Of a stretch of DNA of 8,473 nt, positions 1 through 8,160 are shown piece after piece. Location: positions 1-8,473 of the forward strand of contig CAJWZG010000122.1 of the NCBI GenBank assembly GCA_913049565.1, read 5' to 3'. Positions within the stretch are counted from its first letter, which is position 1. Each line of letters starts with the position of its first letter. This DNA is from an uncultured Gammaproteobacteria bacterium. Its GTDB lineage: Bacteria; Pseudomonadota; Gammaproteobacteria; Pseudomonadales; Azotimanducaceae_A. The position numbers and the translations under genes were made by a program. The notes under the pieces were generated by a model. The model was not told where the DNA came from. It searched no databases and saw nothing but the letters and a program-made list of their open reading frames with translations.

Positions 1-1064
1 CGTGGCGCCCCCAAACTGACTGGCATGTGGAATATTTCTTCCGCAAGCTCAATCAAACCTTCCATCTTTGCTCCGCCGCCTGTCAACACGATGCCAGAAG
101 CAATGACGTCCTCAAAGCCGCTCCTTCGCAACTCTGCTTGTATCAGTCTAAACAATTCGTCGTACCGAGGCTCTACCACTTCGGCCAACGTTTGGCGCGA
201 CATTTCTTTTTCAGGTTTGTCGCCCACACCGGGTACTTTAATGACTTCGTCCGGCTTAGCCAACTGCGTTAATGCACAAGCGTACCTAATTTTTATGTCC
301 TCGGCATTCTGCGTCGGAGTCCTCAACGCCATGGCGATATCGTTCGTTACCTGATCGCCTGCAATAGGAATAACTGCAGTATGACGGATAGCACCTTCAG
401 TGAAAACGGCGATGTCTGTTGTGCCGCCACCAATATCGACAAGACAGACGCCTAAGTTACGCTCGTCATCGGTCAGAACTGAATAGCTCGAAGCCAGTTG
501 TTCCAATATGACATCGTTTACTCCTAAGCCACAGCGCTCTATGCACTTCTCGATGTTTTGCGCCGCGTTGACCGCGCAGGTAACCATATGAACTTTAGCC
601 TCCAAGCGCACACCTGACATCCCCAAAGGTTCCTTAACTCCCTCTTGCGTATCGATGACATACTCTTGCGGTAACACATGCAGAATTTTTTGATCCGCAG
701 GAATCGCCAGAGCTTTTGCAGCGTCGATGACACGATCGATGTCGTGGGCGTAGACCTCACGATCCAATACAGCGACAACACCATGGGAGTTCAAGCTACG
801 GATATGGCTACCTGCAATGCCGACATATACCGAACTGATCTCGCAACCAGACATCAGCTCAGCCTCTTCTACCGCACGCTGTATTGATTGCACTGTAGAA
901 TCTATGTTCACCACTACGCCCTTCTTTAGGCCTCGAGATTGATGCGTTCCGATGCCAATGATCTCGAGCTCACCCTGCGCATTAACGTTGGCAACGATGG
1001 CTGCAATCTTATTGGTGCCAATATCTAAAGCGACGATCCGTTGCATTTGTCTATCTGTAGCCAT
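1..1064 (-). CDS. ftsA: Cell division protein FtsA, 3' end cut by window edge
   Basis: FtsA is the actin-like ATPase that tethers FtsZ filaments to the inner membrane and recruits later divisome proteins. The frame is open from ATG at 1064 to the window edge, giving 354 complete codons. Actin-fold nucleotide motifs are visible: phosphate 1 loop DIGTNK (residues 14-19), phosphate 2 loop LVDIGGGTTDIAVF (208-221) and adenosine motif GIVLTGGGAKMEG (324-336). The FtsA-specific 1C subdomain falls between the first two motifs, roughly residues 85-165. E. coli FtsA is about 420 residues, so roughly 60 C-terminal residues, including the membrane-targeting amphipathic helix, lie outside the window. The start lies 2 nt after the ftsQ stop (TAG at 1067-1069), with only a weak GGA-type ribosome site inside ftsQ. 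A second in-frame ATG six codons later is possible. ftsZ is expected next, beyond the window. Identity is very secure. Confidence 0.97.
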   Translation of the reverse strand, partial: MATDRQMQRIVALDIGTNKIAAIVANVNAQGELEIIGIGTHQSRGLKKGVVVNIDSTVQSIQRAVEEAELMSGCEISSVYVGIAGSHIRSLNSHGVVAVLDREVYAHDIDRVIDAAKALAIPADQKILHVLPQEYVIDTQEGVKEPLGMSGVRLEAKVHMVTCAVNAAQNIEKCIERCGLGVNDVILEQLASSYSVLTDDERNLGVCLVDIGGGTTDIAVFTEGAIRHTAVIPIAGDQVTNDIAMALRTPTQNAEDIKIRYACALTQLAKPDEVIKVPGVGDKPEKEMSRQTLAEVVEPRYDELFRLIQAELRRSGFEDVIASGIVLTGGGAKMEGLIELAEEIFHMPVSLGAP

Positions 1065-1066
1065 AT

Positions 1067-1819
1067 CTACAATCCGTTGTTCGTGGGTTGATTGCGCAGA
1101 ACAAGCGTTGCCGCAGCAACAGCCTCGACCGGCGTTTCTTCCGTTGTATTGGGCGACTTGAATCGTACTGCAATCCCGCTGGTATAGCGCGCGTCAGCAT
1201 ATTCAACCGCACGACTGGCCTCCCTCTGAACAGCTCGGTAAGTGCGTAAAAAACGGTTCATTCGATTACTCACGTCGTAGGCGCCTAGATTCAATTGCAA
1301 CCCATTGGCGAACGCGACCAACCATTCGCCTTGTGCGGATTCGGCAAGTGTTGAAATTTCAAGATCTTGGCGCGAAGCAAAAAGCTGCAGCAGACGAAAA
1401 AGTTCCATTGTTTGTTGGGGTGTACTGATATGCGCGCTCAAAGCCGGGATATCGTCATACTGATCCGGCAACTCCATGGGCTCACCATTCGCCGCCAGGT
1501 AACGACGTTCTCCCCAACGAGCTACGGGAACAATTTTTTGCAAACGCACCTCTAACCGATCAGGCCAATGACGACGCACCGCTACATCCCGCGTCCAACT
1601 CATATCTATTAACTGGGCTTCAATCAGGGTCAAGTCCGTAGAAAGAATCCCTTCAAGCTGAACGAAGGCAAGGGCCGCTTGCACACGCTGTCGCTCTGCT
1701 GCCGTAGGCTCTCCAGAAACCACTACCGTTTCTACCGGTCGATCCAACGCACTCCAGATAACATAGGCTAGAGAGCCTACGCTCATCACTAATACCATCA
1801 TTATCAGGCGCTTAAACAT
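1067..1819 (-). CDS. ftsQ: Cell division protein FtsQ
   Basis: FtsQ is a bitopic inner-membrane divisome protein that links the early cytoplasmic ring to the FtsB-FtsL and FtsW-FtsI complex. The 250-residue product has a short cytoplasmic N-terminus, one membrane segment (about residues 4-24), a POTRA domain (about 28-97) and a periplasmic beta domain. The POTRA ends in the typical stretch [19 protein letters not shown] (75-93), and YTSGIAVRF (212-220) matches the conserved FtsQ C-terminal strand region. E. coli FtsQ is 276 residues, so this is slightly short but complete. The ATG overlaps the end of murC by 8 nt, and the stop is 2 nt before the ftsA ATG. The ribosome site is weak (GGGCGA), which suggests coupling to murC translation. 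The usual ddlB gene between murC and ftsQ is absent. The call rests on motifs, topology and position; FtsQ diverges quickly in sequence. Confidence 0.95.
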   Translation of the reverse strand: MFKRLIMMVLVMSVGSLAYVIWSALDRPVETVVVSGEPTAAERQRVQAALAFVQLEGILSTDLTLIEAQLIDMSWTRDVAVRRHWPDRLEVRLQKIVPVARWGERRYLAANGEPMELPDQYDDIPALSAHISTPQQTMELFRLLQLFASRQDLEISTLAESAQGEWLVAFANGLQLNLGAYDVSNRMNRFLRTYRAVQREASRAVEYADARYTSGIAVRFKSPNTTEETPVEAVAAATLVLRNQPTNNGL

Positions 1820-3230
1820 GTTCGCCCGTTAGTTGATTGGACAAGTTGTTAACGTTACCAGCACCCTGGACAAGCAAAACATCATCGGCTAGCAAAAAAT
1901 TCGGCAGCAGCTCATAGGCTTCATCAGTGTCTTTTACGTAAATTGGGTTCAGTTGGCCGCGCTGCCTAATCGCTTGGGCGAGTGCTTTGCTGTCCGCGCT
2001 ATCAATCCGCGCCTCTCCTGCTGCGTAAACATCAAGCAATAACAGAGAATCGACCCCAGATAGAACTCGCACAAAGTCGTCGAACAAGTCACGAGTTCGA
2101 CTGTAACGGTGAGGCTGGTAGACCATCACCAAACGCCGGTCTGGCCAAACCTCTCGCGCGGTTTGGATCACTGCCTCGACTTCCGTGGGGTGATGACCGT
2201 AATCATCAACGAGGGTCACTCGCAAAGCGTTAGGTGCCAGTACTTCGCTCACTTGAAAACGACGCCCCACACCGGCGAAAGCATTGAGCCCCCGAACAAT
2301 AGCTCGATCATCGATCCCTTCTTCCGAGGCAATAGCGATAGCGGCCAGAGCATTCCGAACGTTGTGATGCCCCGGCAAATTAATTGTTACCGTCAACGGG
2401 AGGCCGTAGTCTCCACGCAGCACAGTAAACATCCACTGCTGACCATTGGTGGTGACATCAACAGCCTTAAATTGTGCTTGCTCGGCATAGCCATAAGTGA
2501 TGACGGTACGTGAGAAATGATCGCTAAGGCTCAATGCTTCAGCATCATCCGCACAGACTACAACGCTTCCGTAAAACGGCAGCCGATTGGTAAATTCAAC
2601 GTAAGCGGATTTCATCCTGGCAAAGTCATGATCATAGGTAGCCATATGATCTTCATCGATGTTGGTTATCACCGCCGACATCGGCTGTAAGTGCAAAAAC
2701 GAAGCGTCGCTCTCATCTGCCTCGGCAATCAAGTAACGTCCCGCACCTAGTTCAGCATTCGTGCCTGCGCTATTGAGAAGGCCGCCGATAACGAAGGTTG
2801 GTGAAAGCTCCGCACAGCGAAATATTTCCGTAATCAAACTCGTGGTCGTTGTTTTGCCGTGGGTGCCTGCGACAGCGATGCCATGCCGATAGCGCATCAA
2901 TTCACCGAGCATTTGCGCCCTAGGCACCACCGGCAGTCGCAGCTCTTTCGCTGCCAATAATTCTGGATTCGTCGGGTCAATAGCTGAAGAGACAACTAAC
3001 ACGTCTGCCCCCTTTACCCACTGCGCGTCGTGCCCAAGAAACACAGTGGCGCCTTTGTCTTGAAGGCGCTGAGTATTAGCGGACGCTTTTAGATCCGAAC
3101 CGCTCACAGCATAGCCCTGATTGATGAGCACTTCTGCGATACCGCTCATCCCCGCACCGCCAATACCTACGAAATGAATGGTTCTTATGCGACCCATTTC
3201 CGGCACTTGATACTCTTTGAGCTCTGCCAC
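1812..3230 (-). CDS. murC: UDP-N-acetylmuramate--L-alanine ligase MurC
   Basis: MurC is the cytoplasmic ATP-dependent ligase that adds L-alanine to UDP-MurNAc, the first step of peptide stem synthesis. The 472-residue product (E. coli 491) shows all Mur ligase landmarks: the domain 1 nucleotide-sugar loop [15 protein letters not shown] (19-33), SSAI (81-84), the P-loop [10 protein letters not shown] (121-130), EADESDASF (170-178), TNIDEDHM (189-196), the [11 protein letters not shown] box, GVGRRF, and in domain 3 DDYGHHP and [14 protein letters not shown] and DDYGHHP are distinctive of MurC and Mpl-type ligases; the N-terminus and location favour MurC. The start is GTG at 3228-3230, sharing one base with the ftsW stop (TAGTG), with a strong AAGGAA ribosome site 5 nt upstream. 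The stop TAA overlaps the ftsQ start by 8 nt. murG, which normally precedes murC, is not present. Confidence 0.98.
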   Translation of the reverse strand: MAELKEYQVPEMGRIRTIHFVGIGGAGMSGIAEVLINQGYAVSGSDLKASANTQRLQDKGATVFLGHDAQWVKGADVLVVSSAIDPTNPELLAAKELRLPVVPRAQMLGELMRYRHGIAVAGTHGKTTTTSLITEIFRCAELSPTFVIGGLLNSAGTNAELGAGRYLIAEADESDASFLHLQPMSAVITNIDEDHMATYDHDFARMKSAYVEFTNRLPFYGSVVVCADDAEALSLSDHFSRTVITYGYAEQAQFKAVDVTTNGQQWMFTVLRGDYGLPLTVTINLPGHHNVRNALAAIAIASEEGIDDRAIVRGLNAFAGVGRRFQVSEVLAPNALRVTLVDDYGHHPTEVEAVIQTAREVWPDRRLVMVYQPHRYSRTRDLFDDFVRVLSGVDSLLLLDVYAAGEARIDSADSKALAQAIRQRGQLNPIYVKDTDEAYELLPNFLLADDVLLVQGAGNVNNLSNQLTGEHV

Positions 3231-4327
3231 TAGGGTTCCTTAGTCCAGCTACAACGCAATACTAAAGCGAAGAGCACAGATGACACGATCAGGCTGTTGC
3301 CGCCATAGCTGACGAAGGGCAGGGTTAATCCCTTCGTCGGTAAAACACCGACATTGACACCTACGTTGACCATAAACTGGTATGCGAACAAGAAACCGGT
3401 GAAGTAGCAGCCGTAGCCAGCGAACAATTGCCCCGATTGCAAACAGCGCTTGGCGACGTTCAGAACAACGATCACAAAGAACGTATAGAGTGTAATGAGC
3501 GCGATAGCACCAAGACTGCCCAACTCTTCCGCGACCACTGCAAATATAAAGTCGTTGTGGGCTTCCGGCAGATAGGAGAGTTTTTGAATACCCTCACCTA
3601 GACCAAGACCAAATAGTTCACCCCGCCCAAACGCGATCAAAGCCTGTACCAATTGGTAGCCGGTATCAAACGGGACGGCCCAGGGATCGGTAAATGCGAT
3701 CATTCGCCGCATTCGAAAAGGCTCAAGCCAAACCATGAAAGCAAACAGTGCTATGCCGACGACTAGCATTAACGCGACGAAACGCAATTTCGCACCTGCC
3801 ATAAAAAGGACGGATAGCGTTGCAGCCAACACTACCGCAGCGGAGCCCAAATCTGGCTGCGCGACAACTAGGGCGCAAACGACAAAAACCATAGCGAGAG
3901 GCACAAAGATTCGACCTGGCGATTGTTGTAGCTCGTCATGATACCTAGCCAAGTAGCCCGCGAGATAAATCAATAAACCAAATTTCGCCACCTCGACCAC
4001 TTGAAGATTGAAGCCAACGAGGCGAATCCAACGTGTCGCACCATTAACTTCATGGCCCGCACCGGGCAGCAGCACTAACGTGACGAGCAGCATAGACCCT
4101 AGCCAGCCTAGCCAATAAAACCTGCTCCACAGAGAAAATGGCGTGAGGGCGACTAGAGCAGCCAAGAGAAGCGAAAGGCATAGGTGGGCGAGTTGTTTGG
4201 ACGCAAAGTCACCAGCCATGGAAACGGAGGCCGATCCCACCATGACCGTTCCAAAGACCAGCAAAATAGTCCACGGCAGAAGCAACATCAGCGACTGACG
4301 CGGGATACTCAGTGAGTCTAAGCTCAC
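3230..4327 (-). CDS. ftsW: Septal peptidoglycan glycosyltransferase FtsW (SEDS family)
   Basis: FtsW is a polytopic SEDS protein that polymerises lipid II into septal glycan together with FtsI. From the chosen GTG the product is 365 residues with about ten hydrophobic membrane segments (E. coli 414 with a longer N-terminal tail). SEDS motifs, numbered from that start, are NGATRWI (95-101), PDLGSAAVV (158-166), the [14 protein letters not shown] loop with [12 protein letters not shown] (252-263), whose Asp259 corresponds to the proposed catalytic aspartate, and [15 protein letters not shown] (329-343). RodA is the main alternative, but the dcw location favours FtsW. An ATG at 4372 would add 15 residues reading deep inside murD. 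I prefer GTG 4325-4327, because it overlaps the murD stop as GTGA and has a GAGGAG ribosome site 5 nt upstream. The C-terminus abuts murC with no murG between. Confidence 0.96.
   Translation of the reverse strand: MSLDSLSIPRQSLMLLLPWTILLVFGTVMVGSASVSMAGDFASKQLAHLCLSLLLAALVALTPFSLWSRFYWLGWLGSMLLVTLVLLPGAGHEVNGATRWIRLVGFNLQVVEVAKFGLLIYLAGYLARYHDELQQSPGRIFVPLAMVFVVCALVVAQPDLGSAAVVLAATLSVLFMAGAKLRFVALMLVVGIALFAFMVWLEPFRMRRMIAFTDPWAVPFDTGYQLVQALIAFGRGELFGLGLGEGIQKLSYLPEAHNDFIFAVVAEELGSLGAIALITLYTFFVIVVLNVAKRCLQSGQLFAGYGCYFTGFLFAYQFMVNVGVNVGVLPTKGLTLPFVSYGGNSLIVSSVLFALVLRCSWTKEP
3236..3241 (-). promoter_or_regulatory. Shine-Dalgarno for murC (AAGGAA)
   Basis: AAGGAA lies 5 nt before the murC GTG, within the last codons of ftsW. 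It supports a native, evolved ftsW-murC junction with no missing gene caused by misassembly. Confidence 0.85.
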
Positions 4328-5652
4328 GATGTCTCCTCGGGCTGGAGAGAGGCTGAGTGTTGCGCCACACACTGTGCAAAGTCATCGCCGCGCGCGGCAA
4401 AATTTGGGTACATATCTAAGCTGGCACACGCTGGGGAAAGCAACACCGTATCGCCTGCTTCAGCGTAAGCTAAAGCGACTTCCACGGCTTGATCCATGTC
4501 GTTGACCTGCCGCCACGCAATGTCTCTTTCTTCGGCTACAGTGTTCAGCTTTTGAGCATCTTGCCCCAGCGTGATTAACAGCCTAACCCGCCCATGCATG
4601 GCTGCACCCAGTGGTTTCAGGTCCGCGTCTTTGCTATCGCCCCCTGCGATAAGTATGAGCTTTGCGTCCTGTTTAAATCCGGTCAACGCGGCCAATGTAG
4701 ATCCAACATTGGTGGCTTTGGAGTCGTTAATACAACGAATGCCCTCAGGGCCCTTTACCGACGTAAACCGATGCGGCAAGCCGGTAAAACCTGACAAAAG
4801 CCGGCATGCCTTTTCGGGATCAATCCAGGGTTGTACCAATGCCATCGCCCACAAGCAGTTTTCTGCGTTGTGCGCGCCAGCTAATGGCAACTCCGACACA
4901 GGCAGTAACGGTGCTTTATCAAAGTAGAGCCAGGGGGCCTCGTTTTTTTGAGAGACTTGCCAACTGCCAATACACGAACTCCCCGAGGCAACATAAGCAT
5001 CCATCGGCGTTTCATCATTGGGCCTACCAACGCGGTATGCGGCGCTTGCATAGATGCTCAACTTAGCCTTTCGATAGCTGTCGAAATCCAAGTGCCAATC
5101 GCGATGATCATCGCTGATGTTTAACACTCCAGCGCTGGCTAACTTTAGACGCTCACTGTGCGCGAGTTGAAAGCTGGAAAGCTCTAGCACGACGATCTGG
5201 CAATCATCCTTTAGAAGCTCTAGTGCGGGCACACCTAAATTCCCGCCTACACGGCATTTCATACCAGCAGATTGCAGCAAGTGGCCAATCAGAGACACGA
5301 CAGTGCTTTTCCCGTTTGTGCCAGTGACTCCAACTACAGGCGCATCAATCTCTGACATAAACAGATCGATATCCGATACGACGGGCAACCCAGCTTCCCG
5401 AGCCTGACGCACAAGTGAGTGGTGAGGAGGCAGGCCCGGACTTACGACCACTCGGTCTGCATGACGCAGAACTTGCGACGGCCAATCTTCTACCCCCCAA
5501 TGAATTTCCAACTGATCCCACTTTGTACTGAGTGGCTGTGCAGGACGGCTATCAAGCACGATAGGCCTGTTATCCCGGGCCATGAGATAACGGGCAACTG
5601 ATTGACCGGTTAGCCCAAACCCCAGTACCACCGTTGGCACGGGTTCACTCAT
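4324..5652 (-). CDS. murD: UDP-N-acetylmuramoylalanine--D-glutamate ligase MurD
   Basis: MurD is the cytoplasmic ATP-dependent ligase that adds D-glutamate to UDP-MurNAc-L-Ala. The 442-residue product (E. coli 438) starts with the Rossmann-like UDP-binding loop [16 protein letters not shown] (8-23). SPGLPP (71-76) matches the MurD uracil/substrate loop. The P-loop [11 protein letters not shown] is at 108-118, followed by GGNLG (136-140), LELSSFQL (156-163), [10 protein letters not shown] (178-187) and YRKAK (193-197), whose Lys197 corresponds to the carbamylated lysine. Domain 3 has LPHRF (292-296), INDSKATN (308-315) and [20 protein letters not shown] (406-425). The ATG at 5650-5652 overlaps the mraY stop as ATGA and begins right before the nucleotide-binding fold. 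An upstream ATG at 5706 would add 18 residues reading inside mraY and is unlikely. The ribosome site is weak (GAAG), so coupling to mraY is likely. Confidence 0.97.
   Translation of the reverse strand: MSEPVPTVVLGFGLTGQSVARYLMARDNRPIVLDSRPAQPLSTKWDQLEIHWGVEDWPSQVLRHADRVVVSPGLPPHHSLVRQAREAGLPVVSDIDLFMSEIDAPVVGVTGTNGKSTVVSLIGHLLQSAGMKCRVGGNLGVPALELLKDDCQIVVLELSSFQLAHSERLKLASAGVLNISDDHRDWHLDFDSYRKAKLSIYASAAYRVGRPNDETPMDAYVASGSSCIGSWQVSQKNEAPWLYFDKAPLLPVSELPLAGAHNAENCLWAMALVQPWIDPEKACRLLSGFTGLPHRFTSVKGPEGIRCINDSKATNVGSTLAALTGFKQDAKLILIAGGDSKDADLKPLGAAMHGRVRLLITLGQDAQKLNTVAEERDIAWRQVNDMDQAVEVALAYAEAGDTVLLSPACASLDMYPNFAARGDDFAQCVAQHSASLQPEETS
4333..4338 (-). promoter_or_regulatory. Shine-Dalgarno for ftsW (GAGGAG)
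   Basis: GAGGAG lies 5 nt before the GTG at 4325-4327, inside the end of murD. It decides the ftsW start in favour of that GTG over an ATG 45 bases upstream. Confidence 0.85.
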
Positions 5653-6731
5653 CTGAGCTTCAACGTCGATAAGCCAATCGTCACCAGCACTAGGGTGATA
5701 ATCCAAAAACGCACAATCACTCGGGGCTCAGGCCACCCCTTGAGTTCGAAATGGTGATGAATAGGCGCCATTCGGAACACCCGCCGTCCAGTCAATCGAA
5801 ACGATATAACTTGGATAATGACGCTAGCCGTCTCAAGCACAAACAAGCCGCCCATAATTAAGAGCACTATCTCGTGGCGCACAATAATAGCGAGAAGCCC
5901 CAGAGCCGCTCCCAGCGCTAAGGCGCCGACATCTCCCATGAATATCTGCGCGGGGTAGGTGTTGAACCAAAGAAAGCCCAGACCAGCACCGATCAATGCC
6001 CCACAAAATACCGACAGCTCTCCTGCGCCGGCGATATACGGAATCTGCAGATACGCAGAAAACTCTACGTTGCCCGTCACATAGGCAATTAACCCTAAGG
6101 CGGCACCAACCATTACGGCAGGCAAAATCGCCAAACCATCTAAGCCATCTGTTAAATTCACCGCATTGCTCATACCAACGATCATCAAATAACCGAGCAA
6201 GATAAAACCCACACCCAAGGGTACTGCGATGCCTTTAAAGAAGGGCACATACAGCGCAGTTTGCGCTGGCACGTCGGCAACCAAGTATAAATACACCACT
6301 GCGATCAGCGCAAAAACAGACTGCCAAAAGTACTTCCAGCGGCCGGCTAAACCTTTAGAATTTTTACGTGAAATTTTGAGGTAGTCGTCGGCCCAGCCAA
6401 TCAACCCAAACGCCACGGTGACGGCCAGCACTAGCCAAATGTAGTGATTGGATAAGTCGCCCCACAATAACGTGGTCACTGAGATAATCACTAAGATCAG
6501 GGCACCTCCCATGGTAGGTGTGCCGGCTTTACTGAAATGAGAAGCAGGCCCGTCGTCCCTGACCTGTTGACCAATCTGAGACTGACCTAGCCATGCAATC
6601 ATCCAGGGGCCTATGAGCAGAGAAACACCCAAGGCCGTGATAATGCTCACCATGGTGCGCAGTGTTAAGTATTGAAAGACTCCAAACCCACCCACAAACT
6701 GCGATAAGTATTCCGTGAACCAAAGCAACAC
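5649..6731 (-). CDS. mraY: Phospho-N-acetylmuramoyl-pentapeptide transferase MraY
   Basis: MraY is the integral inner-membrane enzyme that transfers phospho-MurNAc-pentapeptide from UDP to undecaprenyl phosphate, forming lipid I. The product is 360 residues, the same length as E. coli MraY, with about ten membrane segments. Active-site residues fall at the E. coli numbers: Asp115-Asp116 in GWADDYLK, Asp267 in [11 protein letters not shown], and the HHH triad 324-326 in [24 protein letters not shown] (68-76) and [10 protein letters not shown] (192-201) are also intact, so the enzyme should be functional. The start is GTG at 6729-6731, sharing one base with the murE stop (TAGTG), with a GAGGAG ribosome site 8 nt upstream inside murE. 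In E. coli, murF lies between murE and mraY; here there is no room for it. The stop overlaps the murD ATG by 4 nt. Confidence 0.98.
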   Translation of the reverse strand: MLLWFTEYLSQFVGGFGVFQYLTLRTMVSIITALGVSLLIGPWMIAWLGQSQIGQQVRDDGPASHFSKAGTPTMGGALILVIISVTTLLWGDLSNHYIWLVLAVTVAFGLIGWADDYLKISRKNSKGLAGRWKYFWQSVFALIAVVYLYLVADVPAQTALYVPFFKGIAVPLGVGFILLGYLMIVGMSNAVNLTDGLDGLAILPAVMVGAALGLIAYVTGNVEFSAYLQIPYIAGAGELSVFCGALIGAGLGFLWFNTYPAQIFMGDVGALALGAALGLLAIIVRHEIVLLIMGGLFVLETASVIIQVISFRLTGRRVFRMAPIHHHFELKGWPEPRVIVRFWIITLVLVTIGLSTLKLR

Positions 6732-8158
6732 TAAGCATTCTCCTCAAATAGATTTTTAACAAACGCACCATCGTTGAATGGATACTTCACGCCTGCAATT
6801 TCTTGAGTACTTTCATGTCCTTTGCCCGCGATGACGACCAAATCTTCAGAGTTGGCGGACTCTATCGCGGCAGTGATCGCTGCGCCTCGATCCGCTACTG
6901 TATTCACGGTTCGTCGTTGCTCTGTGGAAAGGCCGCCTAACATATCTTGCAAAATCAGCTCTGGATCCTCGTCTCGCGGATTGTCCGAGGTAAACCACAG
7001 CACATCGCTCAGGCTTGCAGCTGCTTGGGCCATCTCGGGTCGTTTGCCGCGATCTCTGTTGCCCCCGCAACCGACAACACATATCAGTCGTCCTCGGCAT
7101 TGGGAGGCAAGACTTGCCAAAACCTTGCTCACTGCATCTGGCGTGTGTGCGTAGTCGATGATGACCTTGGGGGTTCCGTACGCTCCATCAACTACTTGCA
7201 TGCGTCCGGGCACCGTGACTAGCTGCTCTAAAGCATCGCCCAATGCCTGCAGCGAGCAGCCAGAACCCAAAAGCACTCCAATCGCCGCAGCAACGTTGGC
7301 AATGGCAAATTCTGCCGCTACAGGCAAAGCGCATTCCAATCGCCCCCACGGCGTATCAAAAAGTACATGCATCCCTTTGCGTATCGATGTCGCGCGCCAA
7401 GAAATATCTCCAGACATACCATAGCTGAGGACCTCACTCGCTCTAGCGCAGGCAATAAGCCGGCAACCCAGCTCATCATCGGCGTTGATAACCGCAAGCT
7501 TTAACGGCCAAGCCGAGAACAATTTTGCCTTCGCTGCAGCGTATCGCTCTGGTGTGCGATGGTAGTCGAGATGATCGCGAGTCAGGTTGGAGAAAACACC
7601 CACGTTCAGATGAATATTAGCCGCCCGATCCTGGTCGAGCGCATGAGAACTCACCTCCAATGCCACACGCTGCACCCCAAGAGTCGCAAACTCAGCAAAC
7701 TGCTTTTGCAAGGCAACCGGTGGGGCTGTGGTCATATGGCTATGCGCCAATGCATCCAATTCGCCCCAGCCTAGCGTGCCGCTGTAACCACATCGCGTAC
7801 CCAACAGGCTACTGAGGTTCGCAATGTGGTAGGCGATCGAAGTTTTACCATTGGTGCCAGTAACCGCAATAATATTTTTTGGTTTCAATTTATAAAATTT
7901 TGAAGCTAACTCACTTAAAAAAAATCTTATCTTTTTTTTTTTTATTATAAGAACATCTTTTCGTTTAATTTTTGAGTTATTAGAACAAACTATAACACAA
8001 GCTCCTTTGTTAACTGCTTCACTTATAAATTTTTCTCCATTTAACTTATTTCCTTTTATGGCAAAAAAAATAAAATTTTTTTTAACCTTTTTACTATTAG
8101 TTGAAATTCCAGAAATAATTAATTTTTTATAGATGTTCTGAATTGTATAAAAATGCAC
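6731..8158 (-). CDS. murE: UDP-MurNAc-tripeptide synthetase MurE, 5' part apparently from another organism
   Basis: MurE adds meso-diaminopimelate to UDP-MurNAc-L-Ala-D-Glu in the cytoplasm. The frame is 475 codons (E. coli 495). Domain 1 (about 1-96) shows the MurE pattern STNSKK then FFAIKG and [10 protein letters not shown]. The central domain has P-loop TGTNGKT (100-106), [14 protein letters not shown] (168-175), [10 protein letters not shown] (191-200) and Lys210 at the carbamylated position. Domain 3 has PGRM (317-320), DYAHTPDA (335-342), the meso-DAP motif DNPRDE (392-397) and GKGHE (445-449). Codons 1-97 are about 20% G+C and rich in Lys/Asn/Ile, while the rest matches the host cluster; the switch is at about 7868. 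The only start is a GTG with no Shine-Dalgarno, three codons after an in-frame stop, so the true N-terminus may be lost. The C-terminal three quarters is the host's murE beyond reasonable doubt. The full-length protein may be an artefact. Confidence 0.85.
   Translation of the reverse strand: MHFYTIQNIYKKLIISGISTNSKKVKKNFIFFAIKGNKLNGEKFISEAVNKGACVIVCSNNSKIKRKDVLIIKKKKIRFFLSELASKFYKLKPKNIIAVTGTNGKTSIAYHIANLSSLLGTRCGYSGTLGWGELDALAHSHMTTAPPVALQKQFAEFATLGVQRVALEVSSHALDQDRAANIHLNVGVFSNLTRDHLDYHRTPERYAAAKAKLFSAWPLKLAVINADDELGCRLIACARASEVLSYGMSGDISWRATSIRKGMHVLFDTPWGRLECALPVAAEFAIANVAAAIGVLLGSGCSLQALGDALEQLVTVPGRMQVVDGAYGTPKVIIDYAHTPDAVSKVLASLASQCRGRLICVVGCGGNRDRGKRPEMAQAAASLSDVLWFTSDNPRDEDPELILQDMLGGLSTEQRRTVNTVADRGAAITAAIESANSEDLVVIAGKGHESTQEIAGVKYPFNDGAFVKNLFEENA
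6740..6745 (-). promoter_or_regulatory. Shine-Dalgarno for mraY (GAGGAG)
   Basis: GAGGAG lies 8 nt before the mraY GTG and sits inside the last codons of murE (Glu-Glu). It supports the start that shares a base with the murE stop. Confidence 0.85.
7868..8158 (-). other. AT-rich segment coding for a foreign MurE domain 1
   Basis: This 291-base stretch encodes the first 97 codons of the murE frame. By hand count 58 of 290 bases are G or C (about 20%), against 52-63% in sampled rows of the adjacent cluster. Codons are almost all A/T-ending, and the protein is dominated by Lys, Ile, Asn and Phe. The product still follows the MurE domain 1 pattern, so this is a homologous piece rather than random DNA. 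The lineage is probably an AT-rich marine bacterium. A SAR11-like alphaproteobacterium is my guess from the [16 protein letters not shown] style of the P-loop approach. The exact join cannot be placed because the P-loop sequence may be shared by both parents. Confidence 0.8.
7932..7943. repeat. 12-base homopolymer (T on plus, A in the murE coding strand)
   Basis: A run of twelve identical bases encodes most of a four-lysine stretch (residues 74-77) in MurE domain 1. The frame is intact as written. Such runs are prone to sequencing or polymerase slippage, so the frame upstream of it, including the GTG start, deserves caution. Confidence 0.9.
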
Positions 8159-8160
8159 GT

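Noticed and set aside
25..354. Plus-strand open frames of 60-134 codons across the cluster (for example here, 2109-2513, 4571-4927 and 6822-7154)
   Set aside because: They lie antisense to well-supported ftsA, mur and fts genes, show no recognisable domain, and have the low-complexity look of complementary-strand shadows.
4328..4372. Longer FtsW from ATG at 4372
   Set aside because: It would overlap murD by 49 nt and lacks support; GTG at 4327 has a GAGGAG site at ideal distance and a GTGA overlap with the murD stop.
5653..5706. Longer MurD from ATG at 5706
   Set aside because: The extra 18 residues are read from inside mraY in another frame, and MurD family proteins begin just before the GFGLTG loop, which fits ATG 5652.
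7868..8158. A normal AT-rich 5' end of the host's own murE
   Set aside because: The change is abrupt, reaches about 20% G+C over 290 bases, and alters amino-acid style as well as silent positions. None of the other six genes shows anything similar at its start.
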